Of a stretch of 34,164 nt of DNA, positions 19,390-25,788 are shown in pieces (position 1 is the stretch's first letter; each line of letters starts with the position of its first letter). The position numbers and the translations under genes are program-made. The notes under the pieces were generated by a model. It saw nothing but the letters and a program-made list of their open reading frames with translations, ran no database searches and was not told the origin of the DNA. Location of the stretch: contig JBLWGC010000038.1 of the NCBI GenBank assembly GCA_048772705.1, forward strand, positions 1 to 34,164, read 5' to 3'. The DNA is from Leidyana gryllorum EB-2025a. Taxonomy: Eukaryota; Apicomplexa.

Positions 19390-19608
19390 GAAGCACAGAC
19401 GAAAGGAACTGTCAGCAGCCGGCCGCAACCGGTCTACTAAGAAGTCTGTGTCTCGGGGACCGGTCCGGCCGGCCGGGGAGACACGGACACGCGAACACAC
19501 ACTGTTTTTTGAGTGACTACGTGCGATACGAACTGGTATAAGACATGGACTTACGAAACGGCAAGGTGCTAGGCGCCATGACAACGAACACGGACAAGCC
19601 GTGTTACA
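19385..19608 (+). repeat. 3' LTR of element F
   Basis: Identical by eye to 14668-14891; inverted repeat at 19448-19484. It supplies the pol stop codon in its first five bases. Confidence 0.94.
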
Positions 19609-19753
19609 CGTGGTACCGCCGTGTCTTTCTTTGGCACGAAAAGACAGGGCGATGCCCAGCTGGATGAGCTTAGCCTTATTTTGCCCAGCTTTGTGAGGGT
19701 TGTGATCCCATCCTAAGTGATCTTCATTACCTCTATAGCCTCACCTGAAGATT

Positions 19754-19824
19754 GTTCGAGTCGTCTAGTGGTTAGGACAGCACGTTGTGGCCGTGCAAAC
19801 CCAGGCTCGATTCCTGGCTCGGAC
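19754..19824 (+). tRNA. tRNA-His(GTG)
   Basis: Loop TTGTGGC gives anticodon GTG. Acceptor GTTCGAG pairs with CTCGGAC (one G-T). The T arm GGCTCGATTCC has the expected B box. A near copy is at 22241-22311. Confidence 0.85.
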
Positions 19825-19916
19825 GGTATGTCTCTGGAGTCTCGGATGGGAACTCTTGCCGGATCAACAACGCTTGATCGCAACACACTCTCATTTGACG
19901 CCCCCCCCTGTTGATC

Positions 19917-19988
19917 GGCGGTATGGCCCAATGGATGTGGCGTCGGTACACGGAACTGGGGATTGTGGGCTCGAGTCCCAGTAGCGTC
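19917..19988 (+). tRNA. tRNA-Arg(ACG)-like
   Basis: The body matches Arg tRNAs (ATGG, GGATTGTGGG, TTCGAGTCCCA). The loop ACACGGA places ACG at 34-36 but has C instead of T at 33, and the acceptor GGCGGTA/TAGCGTC has one mismatch. Possibly decayed. Confidence 0.55.
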
Positions 19989-20069
19989 TGGGCGAGTGGT
20001 CGGGTTTTAGCCCCTCACAACTGATGCAAATCAGATTTTGTCTCAGCTGTCTAGACTTCATGCGGGATT

Positions 20070-20100
20070 GTACGAGTGAGAGCCGCATATCTTAGCCGAC
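20070..20100 (-). pseudogene. tRNA-Glu(CTC) fragment
   Basis: The middle part of a Glu tRNA (GGCTAAGATATGCGGCTCTCACT) without recognisable acceptor or T arm. The same fragment recurs at 32056-32085. Confidence 0.6.
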
Positions 20101-20138
20101 CTTGGAGAGACGCGGAGTGAGACAACAATTGTAAGACG

Positions 20139-20208
20139 TGCTGTTCTGGGAATCGAACCCAGACTCCTTCCACCCCAAGGAAGGGACATACAACTAGACC
20201 AAACAGCC
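20139..20208 (-). tRNA. tRNA-Pro(GGG)
   Basis: Body GGCTGTTTGGTCTAG with anticodon loop TTGGGGT in a CTTCC/GGAAG stem gives GGG. The T arm is slightly shortened relative to the Pro(AGG) copies, so it may be a decayed copy. Confidence 0.6.
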
Positions 20209-20321
20209 GAACGGATGGTGGTGCAACTCGCTCAGCACAGTCGAGAGAGTGGCCATGCTATGAAGAATCACGAAATGCTGTGGCGTCTGCACACCGAGCG
20301 ACTAGCGCAACAAGTTATTAC

Positions 20322-20392
20322 GCATCTGTGGTCTAGTGGTAGAATGTCTCGTTGCGATCGAGACGACCCGGCTTCGATTCCCGGCAAATGCA
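20322..20392 (+). tRNA. Gly-type tRNA with GCG anticodon
   Basis: The body is that of the array's Gly tRNA (GCATCTGTGGTCTAGTGGTAGAATG), but the loop is TTGCGAT, so anticodon GCG (an Arg anticodon) replaces GCC. The acceptor has one mismatch. A T-run follows about 15 bp downstream. Confidence 0.65.
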
Positions 20393-20498
20393 GAGGACAC
20401 GTGCTTGTTTTTCACCATTCCAACAATTCATTCGTAAGTTGGCCCCGCATACGGTCTCGCTAAGTGCTTATTTTCACCGCCTTCCATGACTGTCTAGC

Positions 20499-20571
20499 GC
20501 CTCGGTAGCTCAGTTGGGAGAGCGCCAGACTGAAGATCGGGAAGTCCCGTGTTCGATCCACGGCCGAGGAA
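20499..20571 (+). tRNA. tRNA-Phe(GAA)
   Basis: A box TAGCTCAGTTGGGAGAGC, loop CTGAAGA with anticodon GAA, B box GTTCGATCC. The first acceptor pair and one anticodon-stem pair are altered relative to 24232-24304 and 32259-32331. Confidence 0.82.
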
Positions 20572-20720
20572 GAGAGGTCGTGACATCTGGTGTCAGAATT
20601 CCTCGCCCCTCAGCTAAGCAGGCAGGCCCTGTCTCGATCACATGAGGGGCAGTGGAAGTCCTTGGAGTGCTTCAACAACCTCCCTCAACGGGCTTAGATG
20701 CGCGATTTCCTTCTTGGATT

Positions 20721-20791
20721 GACTTGTAAGCTTAGGGGCAGAGCGTTTGCTTCGTAAACGAGACGTCGGCGGCTCGATTCCGACAGAAGGC
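20721..20791 (+). pseudogene. tRNA-Thr(CGT)-like
   Basis: Matches Thr from GCTTAGGGGCAGAGC on and ends CAGAAGGC, with loop TTCGTAA (CGT). The 5' acceptor strand (GACTTGT) and the anticodon stem no longer pair well. Confidence 0.6.
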
Positions 20792-20930
20792 TTTGATGTA
20801 TCGATAAGTTCGAAACCTCTCAGGGCCGGGTTCTGCGGAACCCTACTCTCTCAACGCACTTGTGGTCTTGGACGCTTCAAAGGTCGTAACTCTGAGTATT
20901 TGTATACGGTGGGTGCCTCCGTACGAAGTT

Positions 20931-21003
20931 TGGACGACCCGGGCATTGATCCCAGTACCTCTCGCATGCTAAGCGAGCGCTCTACCATTTGAGCTAGTCG
21001 CCC
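20931..21003 (-). tRNA. tRNA-Ala(AGC)
   Basis: Reverse strand: GGGCGACTAGCTCAAATGG, loop TTAGCAT in a perfect CTCGC/GCGAG stem (AGC), and acceptor end GTCGTCC pairing with GGGCGAC. Complete. Confidence 0.88.
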
Positions 21004-21098
21004 GTTGCGCAGACCCACGAGCGTTTAGGGGTCTTGACATAGTTTGAGGTGTCTCGAGGAGGGTACGGCTCTCGGCTAAACTGCAGCTGAGGAAGTTG

Positions 21099-21171
21099 TC
21101 CACTGTAGTCTAAGTGGCTAGGATATGCGGCTCTCACCCGCACAATCCGGGTTTAAGTCCCGGCAGTGGAA
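21099..21171 (+). tRNA. tRNA-Glu(CTC)
   Basis: TCCACTGTAGTCTAAGTGG, loop CTCTCAC in TGCGG/CCGCA (CTC), acceptor end CAGTGGA. All stems pair. Confidence 0.85.
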
Positions 21172-21231
21172 ATCCAGCAGAGTGTGCTTGTAGGCAACGG
21201 TTCCATTCCTACTCCCAGAGACATTGATTTG

Positions 21232-21304
21232 CACCGCCCGCGGGGCTCGAACCCGCGACTGCAAGATCAAAACTCTTGCGCTCTACCGACTGAGCTAGGG
21301 CGGC
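21232..21304 (-). tRNA. tRNA-Lys(TTT)
   Basis: GCCGCCCTAGCTCAGTCGG, loop GTTTTGA in CAAGA/TCTTG (TTT), T arm GCGGGTTCGAGCCCCGC, acceptor end GGGCGGT. Complete. Confidence 0.87.
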
Positions 21305-21431
21305 AAGGAAGCTCTAAGCTTAGTTACACCCTATTTACCGTTGGATGGAGCAGTGGAAGTCATTGAACCGGTGCAATGTGCTCCAGTAACTTCAGTCAAT
21401 AGGGACTGATGCGTGATCTCCAGCTAACATT

Positions 21432-21502
21432 GCCTTCTTAGCTTAGGGGCAGAGCATTCGCTTAGTAAGCGAAAGGTCGCCGGTTCGATTCCGGCAGAAG
21501 GC
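21432..21502 (+). tRNA. tRNA-Thr(AGT)
   Basis: GCCTTCTTAGCTTAGGGG, loop TTAGTAA in TTCGC/GCGAA (AGT), T arm GCCGGTTCGATTCCGGC, acceptor end AGAAGGC. All stems pair perfectly. Confidence 0.9.
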
Positions 21503-21552
21503 TTTGCTCACAAGCCGATCTATTCTAAAGCTGTTTCCCTTTTGCGCACATT

Positions 21553-21623
21553 TAGCAGTGCGTCCTTTCGATCGACAGACCTTTGGTTATGAGCCCAACA
21601 CTCTTGCACTGAGCTACACTGCT
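21553..21623 (-). tRNA. Initiator tRNA-Met(CAT), slightly decayed copy
   Basis: AGCAGTG/CACTGCT acceptor with the A1-T72 pair, loop CTCATAA, and T loop ATCGAAA with A54 and A60, all initiator hallmarks. The anticodon and T stems have mismatches that are absent or fewer in the copy at 32720-32791. Its 3' end matches the PBS of elements B, C and F. Confidence 0.8.
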
Positions 21624-21759
21624 CAGTCTGCAACATGTAAGAGGTAGCCGAAATGCGATTCTCGAGATCTTAGTTGCCCTGACTGCCCTACCGAAGTGGG
21701 CTAACGAGGTGGTTAGTTCTGAGGGCAACTTGTCCCGTCGGATTAACCGACGACCATTA

Positions 21760-21823
21760 GGGCTGTTCTGCGAATTGAACCCAGGACTTCTTCCACCCCA
21801 AGAAAGGATCCAGAGCAACAGCC
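21760..21823 (-). pseudogene. tRNA-Pro(GGG)-like, shortened
   Basis: The 3' half matches Pro (GGAAGAAGTCCTGGGTTC, AGAACAGCC) with loop TTGGGGT, but the D-arm region is shortened and altered. Confidence 0.62.
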
Positions 21824-21913
21824 GAATCCTTGGGTGCATGCAACCGGATATACAAATGGAGACTCGAATCCACTGTGGCCTTTTCCAGCCTACTTTTGGG
21901 GATGATGGCCGTT

Positions 21914-21996
21914 GCACAGAATGGGATTCGAACCCATGCAGACTTGCGCCTACCAGAACTTGAGTCTGGCCCCTTAGACCACTCGGGCATCTGTGC
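21914..21996 (-). tRNA. tRNA-Leu(CAA)
   Basis: 83 nt with a long variable arm: GCACAGATGCCCGAGTGG, stem CCAGA/TCTGG around CTCAAGT (CAA), T arm ATGGGTTCGAATCCCAT, acceptor end TCTGTGC. Complete, no intron. Confidence 0.9.
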
Positions 21997-22091
21997 GTTG
22001 CTTTTCTTCTGAGTTCCAGCGTGTGAACGGCTTCCGTTGCGACTGTCGAGGGTGCGGTGTACACGCCCCCGAGTACTCGTATGGCCCGGGG

Positions 22092-22162
22092 TGCTCAGAT
22101 GGCAACGCATCTGTCTCTAGTGGTGCCATCAGATATGCGACGAGTAAATTCCGTCCCACCGG
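22092..22162 (+). pseudogene. tRNA-like remnant related to 31612-31690
   Basis: It shares its right end (TCCGTCCCACCG) and following spacer with the Tyr-like remnant at 31612-31690 and lies at the same place relative to a His gene. No cloverleaf can be drawn confidently. Confidence 0.3.
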
Positions 22163-22240
22163 AAGTTGAGGAGTGGACTCTCCTTTTCTATCCCATCCTG
22201 ATCGATGCTTCGCTACCTCTACAGCCTCGCTCAAAAATTT

Positions 22241-22312
22241 GTCCGAGTCGTCTAGTGGTTAGGACAGCACGTTGTGGCCGTGCAAACCCAGGCTCGATTC
22301 CTTGCTCGGACA
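22241..22312 (+). tRNA. tRNA-His(GTG)
   Basis: GTCCGAGTCGTCTAGTGG, loop TTGTGGC (GTG), acceptor end CTCGGAC pairing perfectly with GTCCGAG. One T-stem change relative to 19754. Confidence 0.87.
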
Positions 22313-22406
22313 ACCAATCTAAAGTGCATTGCAATTCCCCTCCAAACCTCTCAGATCCTTATCGAGACTGAGAGACCAGTCAGAAAAGCTCAAGTGCGTA
22401 AGCAAA

Positions 22407-22476
22407 GCCTTCTGCCGGAATCGAACCGGCGACCTTTCGCTTTCAAAGCGAATGCTCTGCCACCAGCTAAGAAGGC
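22407..22476 (-). tRNA. Thr-type tRNA with TGA anticodon
   Basis: The body is the array's Thr tRNA (GCCTTCTTAGC, intact T arm, AGAAGGC) with stem TTCGC/GCGAA, but the loop TTTGAAA gives TGA, a Ser anticodon. The D arm has small changes. It may derive from Thr(TGT) by one change at position 36. Confidence 0.7.
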
Positions 22477-22577
22477 AATGCTAACGGAAATTACTGAAGC
22501 TCGTTGTTCCACCGGTCCAATGCATCCACTGCTCCACCCAACGGCAAATAGGGTGTAACTCAGTTAAGAGCTTCGTT

Positions 22578-22650
22578 GCCGCCCTAGCTCAGCCCGTAGA
22601 GCGCAAGACTTTCAATCTTGCAGTCGCGGGTTCGAGCCCCGCGGGCGGTG
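22578..22650 (+). tRNA. Lys-type tRNA with TTC anticodon
   Basis: Same body as Lys(TTT) at 21232, acceptor and T arms intact, but loop CTTTCAA gives TTC, a Glu anticodon. The D loop reads AGCCCGTAG and lacks the usual GG. It is an inverted duplicate of the 21232-21502 unit. Confidence 0.7.
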
Positions 22651-22759
22651 CAAATCAATGTCTCGGGGAGCCGTTACAGGTGCGTAGATGACAATCAGGC
22701 TCCTCATGATATGTGTGTTCCCAGAGGCACACGCCCCTCTCACAGTCCGGAAGCTCCGT

Positions 22760-22832
22760 GCAGCCATGGTCTAGTGGTTACGGCGTCTGCTTAACACGCA
22801 GAAGGTCCCGAGTTCGATCACATGTGGCTGTA
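22760..22832 (+). tRNA. tRNA-Val(AAC)
   Basis: GCAGCCATGGTCTAGTGG, loop TTAACAC in TCTGC/GCAGA (AAC), acceptor end TGGCTGT. The 3' T stem (ATCACATG) is damaged compared with 27380-27451. Confidence 0.7.
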
Positions 22833-22879
22833 GCTCGAATCTTTGAAGTGAGTCCCACCAAAGCGAGGAAACAGGCTCT

Positions 22880-22945
22880 CTCCAAAACAGGGCATCGAAC
22901 CCGCGTCTTCCGCGTCTTCAACCCTAAAAGTCTTCCTTCTCGAGA
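22880..22945 (-). pseudogene. tRNA-Asp-like fragment
   Basis: The CCGCGTCTTCCGCGT stretch and its position between Val and Leu match the Asp gene at 27506-27575 in a duplicated unit. Only part of the 3' half survives. Confidence 0.35.
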
Positions 22946-22984
22946 ACTTCACGGACAGAAAACCTGTAAAGTGGCGAACGCTCC

Positions 22985-23064
22985 GGCAAGATGGCCGAGT
23001 GGTCTAAGACGCTGTGTTCAGGCCGCAGTCCGAAAGGGCGTGGGTTCGAATCCCACTCTTGTCA
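22985..23064 (+). tRNA. tRNA-Leu(CAG)
   Basis: A box ATGGCCGAGTGGTCTAAG, stem CTGTG/CGCAG around TTCAGGC (CAG), long variable arm, T arm GTGGGTTCGAATCCCAC, acceptor end TCTTGTC. Confidence 0.87.
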
Positions 23065-23122
23065 GCCGTTGTATCGGCTCGGTCAGCCACTGGATGCAAT
23101 AGGTCTTCCATGTAGAGCGGAT

Positions 23123-23195
23123 GGGCGGCTAGCTCAGATGGTAGAGCGCTCGCTTTGCATGCGAGAGGTACTGGGATCGATACCCAGGTCGTCCA
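23123..23195 (+). tRNA. tRNA-Ala(TGC)
   Basis: GGGCGGCTAGCTCAGATGG, loop TTTGCAT in CTCGC/GCGAG (TGC), acceptor end GTCGTCC. Complete. Confidence 0.88.
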
Positions 23196-23273
23196 AACTC
23201 AGTAGGGCGGCACCTGCCGGTAGATAAATATAGAGTTGCGACCTCTAAGAGAGCGTCGCATATCGCAGCTCCC

Positions 23274-23344
23274 GGCACTGCTAGGTTTCGAAACTGCGAC
23301 TTTGTGGTGAACAGCTACACGCTTTGCCGATGAGCTACAAGACC
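23274..23344 (-). pseudogene. tRNA-Asn(GTT)-like
   Basis: GGTCTTGTAGCTCATCGG, loop CTGTTCA (GTT) and B box GTTTCGAAAC resemble Asn at 30071, but the 3' acceptor strand does not pair with the 5' one. Confidence 0.6.
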
Positions 23345-23584
23345 CAGTTGCAATCTTCTTCCAAGCGACGGAAAATCATACCTGCAGACCAAACAGCCCC
23401 CTGGTCGGCCTGCCCTCATAGGTGTAAAATCAGTCCGCATCTCAAGAACCACATTTCGGCTTCCTTCATGATATCCGACGCTGGAGTAGTGGAACTCAGT
23501 GCGAGAGTTTTGGGCTTATGACTGTAGGGTCCGAGGTCTCCTGCTATGCACTCAGGGTCGCGTTCGGCTGTCATTGAATTGATT

Positions 23585-23658
23585 TGCTCCCCGGGGGGAT
23601 CGAACCCTCGACCTTCGGCACGTAAGGCCGATGCTCTAACCAGCTGACCTAGGGGAGC
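23585..23658 (-). tRNA. tRNA-Val(TAC)
   Basis: GCTCCCCTAGGTCAGCTGG, loop CTTACGT in TCGGC/GCCGA (TAC), T arm GAGGGTTCGATCCCCCC, acceptor end GGGGAGC pairing perfectly. The body is unlike the Val(CAC/AAC) genes of the array and appears once, so it may be an independent family. Confidence 0.8.
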
Positions 23659-23804
23659 GATCACCGCCGTGCCACCGCGTCACCCATATTGGAATCTATC
23701 TGGGGGGATTGTTACAGAAAGCGCCGGGCTCGTGCCGACCAAGCTTGTCAGCGACGTGTTTGACTCGCTGGCAATTTGCCACAGCGGTTTGAGGCGTGGG
23801 TTCC

Positions 23805-23874
23805 GCATCTGCAGGGAATCGAACCCCGGCCGTCCCGGTAGCAACGAGACATTCTATCACTATACCACAGATGC
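23805..23874 (-). pseudogene. Gly-type tRNA with GCT anticodon
   Basis: GCATCTGTGGTATAGTGATAG body with loop TTGCTAC, giving GCT (a Ser anticodon) instead of GCC. Several stem changes suggest decay. Confidence 0.6.
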
Positions 23875-23934
23875 AGGACACGATGTTGCTGCATCTTGTA
23901 CGTGGTGACAGCCGTTGTTTAGAGAGCCTATGGA

Positions 23935-24003
23935 TGCACTGTCGAAATCGAGCAGCCGACGTCTCGCTTACGAAGCAAACGCTCTGCCCCTGAGCTACGA
24001 AGG
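23935..24003 (-). pseudogene. tRNA-Thr(CGT)-like
   Basis: Loop TTCGTAA and GCTCAGGGGCAGAGC match Thr, but both acceptor strands are altered. It is part of an inverted copy of the unit around 20499-20791. Confidence 0.6.
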
Positions 24004-24068
24004 AAATCCGCCAAAGAAATTACGCATCTCACCGCGTTGAGGGAGATTGCTGAACCACTCCAAGGAGT

Positions 24069-24135
24069 TCCATTGCCGGGCCTTGAACCCGGACCGTGCG
24101 GGTGAAAGCCGCATATCCCAGCCGGTCTCAGCCAT
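24069..24135 (-). pseudogene. tRNA-Glu(TTC)-like, 5' end replaced
   Basis: The 3' two-thirds match Glu (GGGATATGCGG, loop CTTTCAC giving TTC, CCGGGTTCAAGG), but the 5' acceptor and D arm are unrecognisable. Confidence 0.6.
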
Positions 24136-24159
24136 ACCCTCATGTGATCGAGACAGGGC

Positions 24160-24225
24160 CTGCCTGGTTAGCTGAGGGGCAGAACGCTCGCACCGGCGCG
24201 GGGGTTCTGACACCAGATTTCACAA
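24160..24225 (+). pseudogene. Thr-type tRNA fragment
   Basis: TTAGCTGAGGGGCAGAACG matches the Thr A box and is followed by a diverged anticodon region. The inverted counterpart is at about 20590-20640. Confidence 0.4.
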
Positions 24226-24231
24226 CCTCTC

Positions 24232-24304
24232 TGCCTCGGCCGTGGATCGAACACGGGACTTCCAGATCTTCAGTCTGGCGCTCTCCCAACTGAGCTACCG
24301 AGGC
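24232..24304 (-). tRNA. tRNA-Phe(GAA)
   Basis: GCCTCGGTAGCTCAGTTGGG, loop CTGAAGA in CCAGA/TCTGG (GAA), acceptor end CCGAGGC. All stems pair. Confidence 0.9.
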
Positions 24305-24397
24305 GCCAGACAGCCATGGAAGGCGGTGAAAAGAAGGACTCACCGCGGCCGTATGTGGGCCCACTGCTTAAAGAAGCGCTAGTCCGAATGGTGAATG

Positions 24398-24467
24398 GGT
24401 TGCGTGAAGTAGTGTTTAGCACTGGAGACTCTTAATCTTCCGACCTGGTTCGATCTCCGGCGCGACC
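24398..24467 (+). pseudogene. Gln-type tRNA with CTT anticodon
   Basis: GGTTGCGTG...CGCGACC body as in Gln at 33074, but loop CTCTTAA gives CTT (Lys), the D arm is altered and the T arm lacks a base. Probably decayed Gln. Confidence 0.6.
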
Positions 24468-24532
24468 TTGGAACTGATCCTCACTACTCCCTGAAACTTC
24501 GCGACTTCTCTTGGGCTGCGGGTACCATGCGT

Positions 24533-24605
24533 GTAGCCATGGTCTAGTGGTTACGACGTCTGCTTCACACGCAGACGGTCCCGAGTTCAATCCCAGGTGG
24601 CTGTA
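24533..24605 (+). tRNA. tRNA-Val(CAC)
   Basis: GTAGCCATGGTCTAGTGG, loop TTCACAC in TCTGC/GCAGA (CAC), acceptor end TGGCTGT. The T arm is slightly changed. Confidence 0.75.
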
Positions 24606-24660
24606 GCTCGCATCTTTGAAGTGAGTCCCACCAAAGCGAGGAAACGGGCTCTCTCCAAAA

Positions 24661-24719
24661 CAGGTGGTGTAGTGGAAGGGTCGCTCGTTGCCATCGAGAT
24701 AACCTGTGTGCGATTTCTG
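24661..24719 (+). pseudogene. tRNA-Gly(GCC)-like fragment
   Basis: GTGGTGTAGTGGAAGGGTCGCTCG with loop TTGCCAT, then a diverged T arm. The acceptor is missing and the right end runs into the tail of a Met-type remnant (TGCGCTACACTCCC). Confidence 0.5.
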
Positions 24720-24778
24720 ACTGCGCTACACTCCCCCTCCGACTTTCTCCGAGGAATTGGGTCAAGATACAACAACGC

Positions 24779-24852
24779 GGGCTGTTCTGGGAATGGAACC
24801 CCGGACTTCAGCCACCCGACGGAGGAATCATACCACTAGACCAAAGAGCGGC
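24779..24852 (-). pseudogene. tRNA-Pro(CGG)-like
   Basis: Pro body with loop GTCGGGT (CGG). The anticodon stem and 5' acceptor are changed compared with the duplicate at 28297-28368. Confidence 0.6.
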
Positions 24853-24938
24853 CTGTCATTCGTGCAACCCGCTGAAGACAGTTTAAAAAGTGGTCATCCT
24901 ATGTTGAGAACCAACAAATGCGATGGGGTCCGCACAAC

Positions 24939-24994
24939 GGGCGACTAGCTCAAATGGTAGAGCGCTCGCTTAGCATGCGAGAGGTACTGGGATC
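24939..24994 (+). pseudogene. tRNA-Ala(AGC) cut by Gypsy fragment G
   Basis: Identical to the start of the Ala gene at 28457-28528 through GGGATC in the T arm, then switches to Gypsy gag sequence exactly at GATC (24991-24994). Confidence 0.85.
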
Positions 24995-25788
24995 CCTTCA
25001 GTGGCAAGGAGTTTGGCAAAGCCAGGGACTGGCTTGATGGTTGTTCTGCCAGATTCGTGGCGAGCGATATTCAAAAGGATCGAAGCAAGGTTCGAGCGGC
25101 ATGCAGACTTTTAACGGGAGCGGCAGCCAGGTGGTTCCTAGCAAGACCCAGTATCTTAGACAGCACGTGGATAGAATTTCGCAACAAAATGATAACCGCT
25201 TTCGATACCAATGAGTCACTGAACGACGACCTGACCAAACTTACGAAGCTGACGAAGTCAGGGAGTATGGAGACCTACGTGTCCGAATTCCGGAATCTCA
25301 CCAGAGAGATAGAAAGCTCAGTGGGGAAAACGGCTCTCAGCAATCTATTCTTCAGAGGACTGCCAGAAAAGGACCGGGTGGCCCTCATATCCTGTCTAGG
25401 AATGGAGCTGGACAGCATTTATGATCGAGCGCTTCAGTACGCATTACTCACACAGGCTCCAACCACGAGGCCAGAGTACTGCCTGGCAATTTCACGACAG
25501 CCACCACGCGTGGGAGAAAAGTGTCCCTTCTCGCATGAGATTTGTACAAAGGAGAGGCGATGCTACAATTGTGGAAGTCAAGATCACATGGCATGGAAAT
25601 GCCCGCTCAGCCGTAGTGATGGAGTCACGGCCAAAAGGCGAGCTGCACCGGATAGACATCATGCAACGAACCAGAAGGCACGCAGAGTCTTCACTGTCCA
25701 ACACCGAGAGGATTTTACGGACTCCCAGGATCACGTGGCGAGTGGAATCCAAGGGGAAGGGAGCCAGGAACAACCGTGCCTACTGTGA
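24991..25788 (+). pseudogene. Fragment G gag remnant
   Basis: An open frame covers the second half of Gag: capsid region with SGKEFGKARDWLDGC and GAAARWFLARP, then a CCHC zinc knuckle. Its N-terminus is absent because the fragment begins inside gag. Confidence 0.85.

Larger units (their letters stand above)
14668..19608 (+). mobile_element. Element F: Ty3/Gypsy chromovirus, looks whole, nested in D
   Basis: Two 224-bp LTRs (14668-14891, 19385-19608), identical by eye, are flanked by a perfect 5-bp duplication CGTGG (14663-14667, 19609-19613). Between them are a PBS, open gag, open overlapping pol with chromodomain, and a purine tract. It interrupts the RT of fragment D in the opposite orientation. 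Intact frames and identical LTRs point to a very recent insertion that may still be active. Confidence 0.95.
11890..19707 (-). mobile_element. Fragment D: Ty3/Gypsy chromovirus remnant without LTRs, hosting solo LTR E and element F
   Basis: Minus-strand Gypsy sequence in three pieces. The first is a sliver of RT (19609-19707, encoding KIRLSSSSW and FVPKKDTAVPR). The second runs from RT to integrase (12481-14667). The third is the integrase tail with part of a chromodomain (about 11890-12229). The gaps are later insertions: F with TSD CGTGG and solo LTR E with TSD TTCT. Its left end stops within the chromodomain and its right end stops within RT at a GATC (19704-19707) where the tRNA array starts. 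Broken: both ends lost and two insertions. Confidence 0.88.
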
